17,556 nucleotides of DNA, taken from Zelonia costaricensis (Eukaryota; Euglenozoa; Kinetoplastea; Trypanosomatida; Trypanosomatidae). The notes below the pieces were generated by a model, which was not told where the DNA came from, searched no databases, and worked only from the letters and a program-made list of their open reading frames with translations. Location of the stretch: assembly GCA_030849075.1 (NCBI GenBank), contig JASAOO010003016.1, positions 1 through 17,556 on the forward strand, given 5' to 3'. Shown here piece by piece: positions 16,701 through 17,556 of the stretch. Position 1 is the first letter of the stretch, and every line of letters starts with the position of its first letter. A program made the translations under genes and the position numbers.

Positions 16701-16820
16701 GGGCACGCCGGCTGGCGGTGCGGTGGTGGCTGCCTTCACATCCTTGCCACGGGCCCCGCCAGGGGTGGCGTGCCCGCGCTGCGACGAGGGCACGCTGTTG
16801 CCGCGTGCGGAGACCGGCAT
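10794..16820 (-). CDS. Large TPR-like protein with a disordered N-terminal half, function unknown
   Basis: A 2008-residue protein that I cannot name. Residues 1-150 are Ser/Pro/Ala/Arg-rich and probably disordered. A first ordered block (about 290-567) has mixed helices and strands (RLTITGVDCGTVDP, VDVSVKELFVVPPYIN). Residues about 570-1000 are low complexity, with one short charged island (HELRYGPYTEATRLRRVQQ) leading into a Gln-rich probable coiled coil around residues 800-835. A helical block (about 1000-1090) contains WQDRMVQLFSEADKELLLR. From about 1187 to the end the protein is mostly helical and TPR-like, with helix-turn-helix units such as LAEMYLVYGDYPTAATIAED, LWNVADMFYLLKDPESAMEC and a final pair resembling kinesin light chain TPRs (ALFEAIHLGDNTLAAVRVME). 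TPR arrays bind protein partners, so a scaffold or adaptor role, perhaps cytoskeletal, is a guess. No signal peptide or membrane segment is seen. ATG 16820 is the first after the inferred acceptor; the stop is TAG. Confidence 0.9.
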   Translation of the reverse strand: MPVSARGNSVPSSQRGHATPGGARGKDVKAATTAPPAGVPVCAPPACESSNGYRRTAGASPASRGAKPRKHGASIPASVHVTPHSPAPPRGAPANGVRLSSASMRGTAAAQRTPSAHYSARSPADVAAAAARTPRPPDAAAWTARQTAITSYLTPKATAHAAATAAAAAAADNPTYYVVGGAVVNPLLMVSPSVQAEVRGVSSLAVLPDALLRPAIGPQLHNTHVAAATAAGASHSPRSESPNRGRGRIAPHQQRGNTSPPAPLTLGGATVEMQPVVAVEGIRTVQARSDSVPLLQQTFDSSAAALALGALRQHYGTTAEDVIEVARTNPRNGVVEPPRLQYHLAQELLPELTGAEAQLKTLASARRRIDWDVSIPTADTLPPPAIAFTTAGAGAPVATVQVVRFMVDTNTLAMARDFAAEAANCPAVAHGGTLRLGTATGAAATAGRNVLFSEEEKIGLDIIREERIGSSGLYCIRRLVGLRPGLGEKVGLERVLEYEVDVSVKELFVVPPYINASTGDLLMELNTSLQGTARLTITGVDCGTVDPVAGTVQRSTNTLTCYLALQHQTNTAAVGSTAAGRERTLAGATLSVGPGGTMYSQVPSATPRGSRNLTAGTAARAAAATAAAAATSSVPRTGRDSGANGGVDGFSLSLAHFNQDIIATPESGGAGIGVGVGDSHSRTPSPAREASPTATPKRGQPQPYQAFGGPRHENSEARRAGTPSSPLRDSGDGPTGPTVVSAAYTSTKSPAAAAAAVVPHAGSAAHRSAPVGSGRSGVAAHFLFPATNPHELRYGPYTEATRLRRVQQCRQQQVLEKAEEAAAQRRRQQQEQQQQLRGSVSVSASTNPRQPMPASSGWSDEEPDRDTSTAGGNELSSSGRSRSTSPSGKRDRKSRKPQVEVLELEREFDTNGTVAMPGMATWAATSGTKSTVRNAAASSSTPAAGAAAPLVGSGSSNNNSGGMGSSTAAGGGNSRGGGGGGAGWRRSGEGAEGASVSKLGSLREAEAAASRELRRAPLPAAFFHLGGLQHPLAHLRMTAWQDRMVQLFSEADKELLLRSEQRAKFKREARQELSDGAVPGMVANLYLLNGGGGNGSISTGGRRTSMHARRGSSSALSTRTAGGGADSTFSHTSHSNANNNPFAALASRNAAAAAAAAAGAGGATTGSFEGGAPSLSPEEATEKTFTMLRRLILCLALEEERASTQLFSDTVQLCGQLCHSALLRTASLTRGTREGLQHAAAEVLAAQSPPHEGREVVTSEGNARLTGREREGLRVLHDALELSMVMMLQVGAYGEAVEYALQRVHALCLLQGDTDAVVNAAQRDLAEMYLVYGDYPTAATIAEDVVMLTSQLCGDAPVAYEVAEAEMLCVLTCVAAGRRDRVQHYLAHLELSMVPIEEGHNGVALVTQPLLQAQLRLVYVYAKAYLVHCGVASGGGTGVLASTLTTTGEGSRRRGSHSSRGSGMSVTAADSVTLLREAVRLLRGGGDLQEMEQSFSTVFPIQVRTHAGLELTGMPPGVLGGASRAWAAPISSGRNPAVPPAETTARLASSQKRLRWNLLSFAGSLMVHHDLVHEGVEVMEGAVKELVLGQHRQIERIQRAALAAVLWVGLILTKKRTQPAHAMDIVPMLKQLTDRVVRIRGPLHPVSARCNVVYAYYASPLMSHRHAASIAARGLSAFERNVGPQSFDRLTAHYVTGLLAEGLHRWRPAMEHFSAAYAVAQAHHLPEADLLLIESRFIGAILLCPPTTMLDINTTQLCTLVEGRLQRAREHYGPHSERLVEPLWNVADMFYLLKDPESAMECLQQATRLLDRRGVLLVSTDVLKPAEVLVLEQQELADATTVPAGRGVSRAVQLAEARERGERLVAQRDGLVQTSFDTVSQTLQLATTLFMWGAILEAMARTSEAQARYGQALALFEAIHLGDNTLAAVRVMEAIAKLLYTADACGDALTWARRAETLLHTYYRHEWPLEHVAAHKLVDATAHRLKVEEGTHVVQSGLPTHSTVVELL
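14313..14352 (-). repeat. CAG/CAA-rich stretch encoding a Gln-rich segment
   Basis: The coding strand carries repeated CAG and CAA codons, giving a Gln-rich segment with a few Arg and Glu around residues 823-836 of the 2008-residue protein. It is likely part of a coiled coil and could vary in length. Confidence 0.7.
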
Positions 16821-16982
16821 TCACCCGCGAGGAGGCGTGGGCGGGGTAGGGGAAGAGAGGAGGCGGCGGACGAAGAGAACGACGACGGTGCGGTGGTGAC
16901 GTGCGGAGGTCGTGTAGTGCACACCAACGCACACACGGACACACACTCGTGAGTTTTGCGTGTGCGGTGCTTTGTCCTTTTT

Positions 16983-17050
16983 CTGGAGTTTGTGCGGGTG
17001 TTGTGAAAGCGAGGCAGAGGGAGGGGGGAGGGGGAGGGAGGGGGGGGGGT
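16983..17050 (-). promoter_or_regulatory. Polypyrimidine tract and spliced-leader acceptor for the 2008-residue gene
   Basis: The minus strand 17050-17013 is almost pure C/T, followed by an AG-free stretch to the first AG at 16984-16983 (CTCCAG). The leader of 162 nt has no ATG before 16820. Confidence 0.6.
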
Positions 17051-17180
17051 GGCTTTACATGTGAAGCATACATCAACAGCCGAGCTACTCGTGCGTGGGT
17101 GGGTGGGGCGTGTGGAGTAAAGGCGGCGAGTGAGTGGCAACGAAATAGAGAGGTGTGGGGTGGGGGTGGGGGTGGTGGTG

Positions 17181-17222
17181 CACACGCACAGACACACACA
17201 CACTGGCACACACACACACACA
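17181..17222. repeat. Imperfect (CA)n microsatellite
   Basis: CA-rich run with CG, GA and TGG interruptions; pure CA from 17207 to 17222. It follows a G-rich GGGGTGGGGGTGGGGG-type stretch. Confidence 0.82.
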
Positions 17223-17397
17223 GCACCGTATCTAACGAGGTCAGAACAAAAGAGAAGGGAGGAACTGCGAGACCGGCGCAGGCGATCGTCGCGGGGCACA
17301 GGTGATGGACCTACGGTGCGTGGGTGCGCGTGTACTCTGTGCACTCACGACGCCACTGCGTAGATGCTCCGGACGGCTTGCCTCGAGAATCGAGTGG

Positions 17398-17418
17398 CAC
17401 ACACACACACACACACAC
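17398..17418. repeat. (CA)n microsatellite
   Basis: Pure CA array in the spacer near the right edge. Confidence 0.88.
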
Positions 17419-17556
17419 GTGCGCACAGTCCGTCGTCGATGTGTGCGGCTCTGGCAGCGCGAGGAGTGTATTCGATTTCACGAGGTCGGTGCGTGTGCGG
17501 GCACAACTTGCGGCGTACACACACTCAGAGACACCTTGCACTGCGCGTTCTGGCGG

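Larger units (their letters stand above)
16821..17556. other. Leader and upstream spacer of the 2008-residue gene, to the right edge
   Basis: No gene is supported. It holds the 162-nt inferred leader and splice region (16983-17050), G-rich + strand sequence with G-quadruplex potential (about 17155-17180), and CA arrays at 17181-17222 and 17398-17418. The right part probably belongs to the 3' UTR of the preceding gene in the cluster, beyond 17556. A second pyrimidine-rich zone close to the ATG (about 16840-16880) has no following AG before the start codon, so it is unlikely to be an acceptor region. Confidence 0.6.

Noticed and set aside
1..17556. Transposon, CRISPR array, prokaryotic operon or strand-switch region
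   Set aside because: All six genes point the same way, spacers show eukaryotic trans-splicing signals, and no transposase, reverse transcriptase, terminal repeats or spacer-repeat array was found.

Overview
The window looks like nuclear DNA of a trypanosomatid, most likely Leishmaniinae (Leishmania, Leptomonas or Crithidia type). It is very GC-rich. Six intronless protein-coding genes all lie on the minus strand, separated by 0.5-1.1 kb spacers full of polypyrimidine tracts (polypurine on the + strand) and CA/TG dinucleotide arrays. This is the layout of a directional, polycistronically transcribed cluster matured by spliced-leader trans-splicing. The genus is an inference; nothing in the window is species-diagnostic.

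In transcription order (right to left): (1) 16820-10794, a 2008-residue protein with a disordered N-terminal half and a helical TPR-like C-terminal half, function unknown; (2) 9645-9052, MAD2, the HORMA-domain spindle-checkpoint protein, clearly recognisable; (3) 8173-5084, a 1029-residue protein of unknown function with conserved-looking blocks separated by low-complexity linkers; (4) 4169-3474, an EF-P-family translation factor with a probable mitochondrial presequence; (5) 2763-2485, a 92-residue twin CX9C protein, a mitochondrial intermembrane-space type; (6) 1940-612, a KOW-domain mitochondrial ribosomal protein uL24m. The last three adjacent genes all point to the mitochondrion, two of them to mitochondrial translation. 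Such clusters are not operons with shared regulation in these organisms, so the adjacency may be chance.

Upstream of every gene I can place a pyrimidine tract followed by a first AG that would act as spliced-leader acceptor. With these acceptors the 5' leaders contain no upstream ATG, and their inferred lengths are 162, 53, 80, 99, 112 and only 5 nt in the order above. This supports the chosen start codons.

No tRNA, rRNA, transposon, CRISPR or strand-switch region was recognised. No wholly new system was found. The most interesting items are the EF-P homologue with Gln at the position normally occupied by the modified Lys, the small twin CX9C protein, the lone MAD2, the two large unknown proteins, the very short uL24m leader, and the extra pyrimidine tracts in the 1148-bp spacer between genes 1 and 2.
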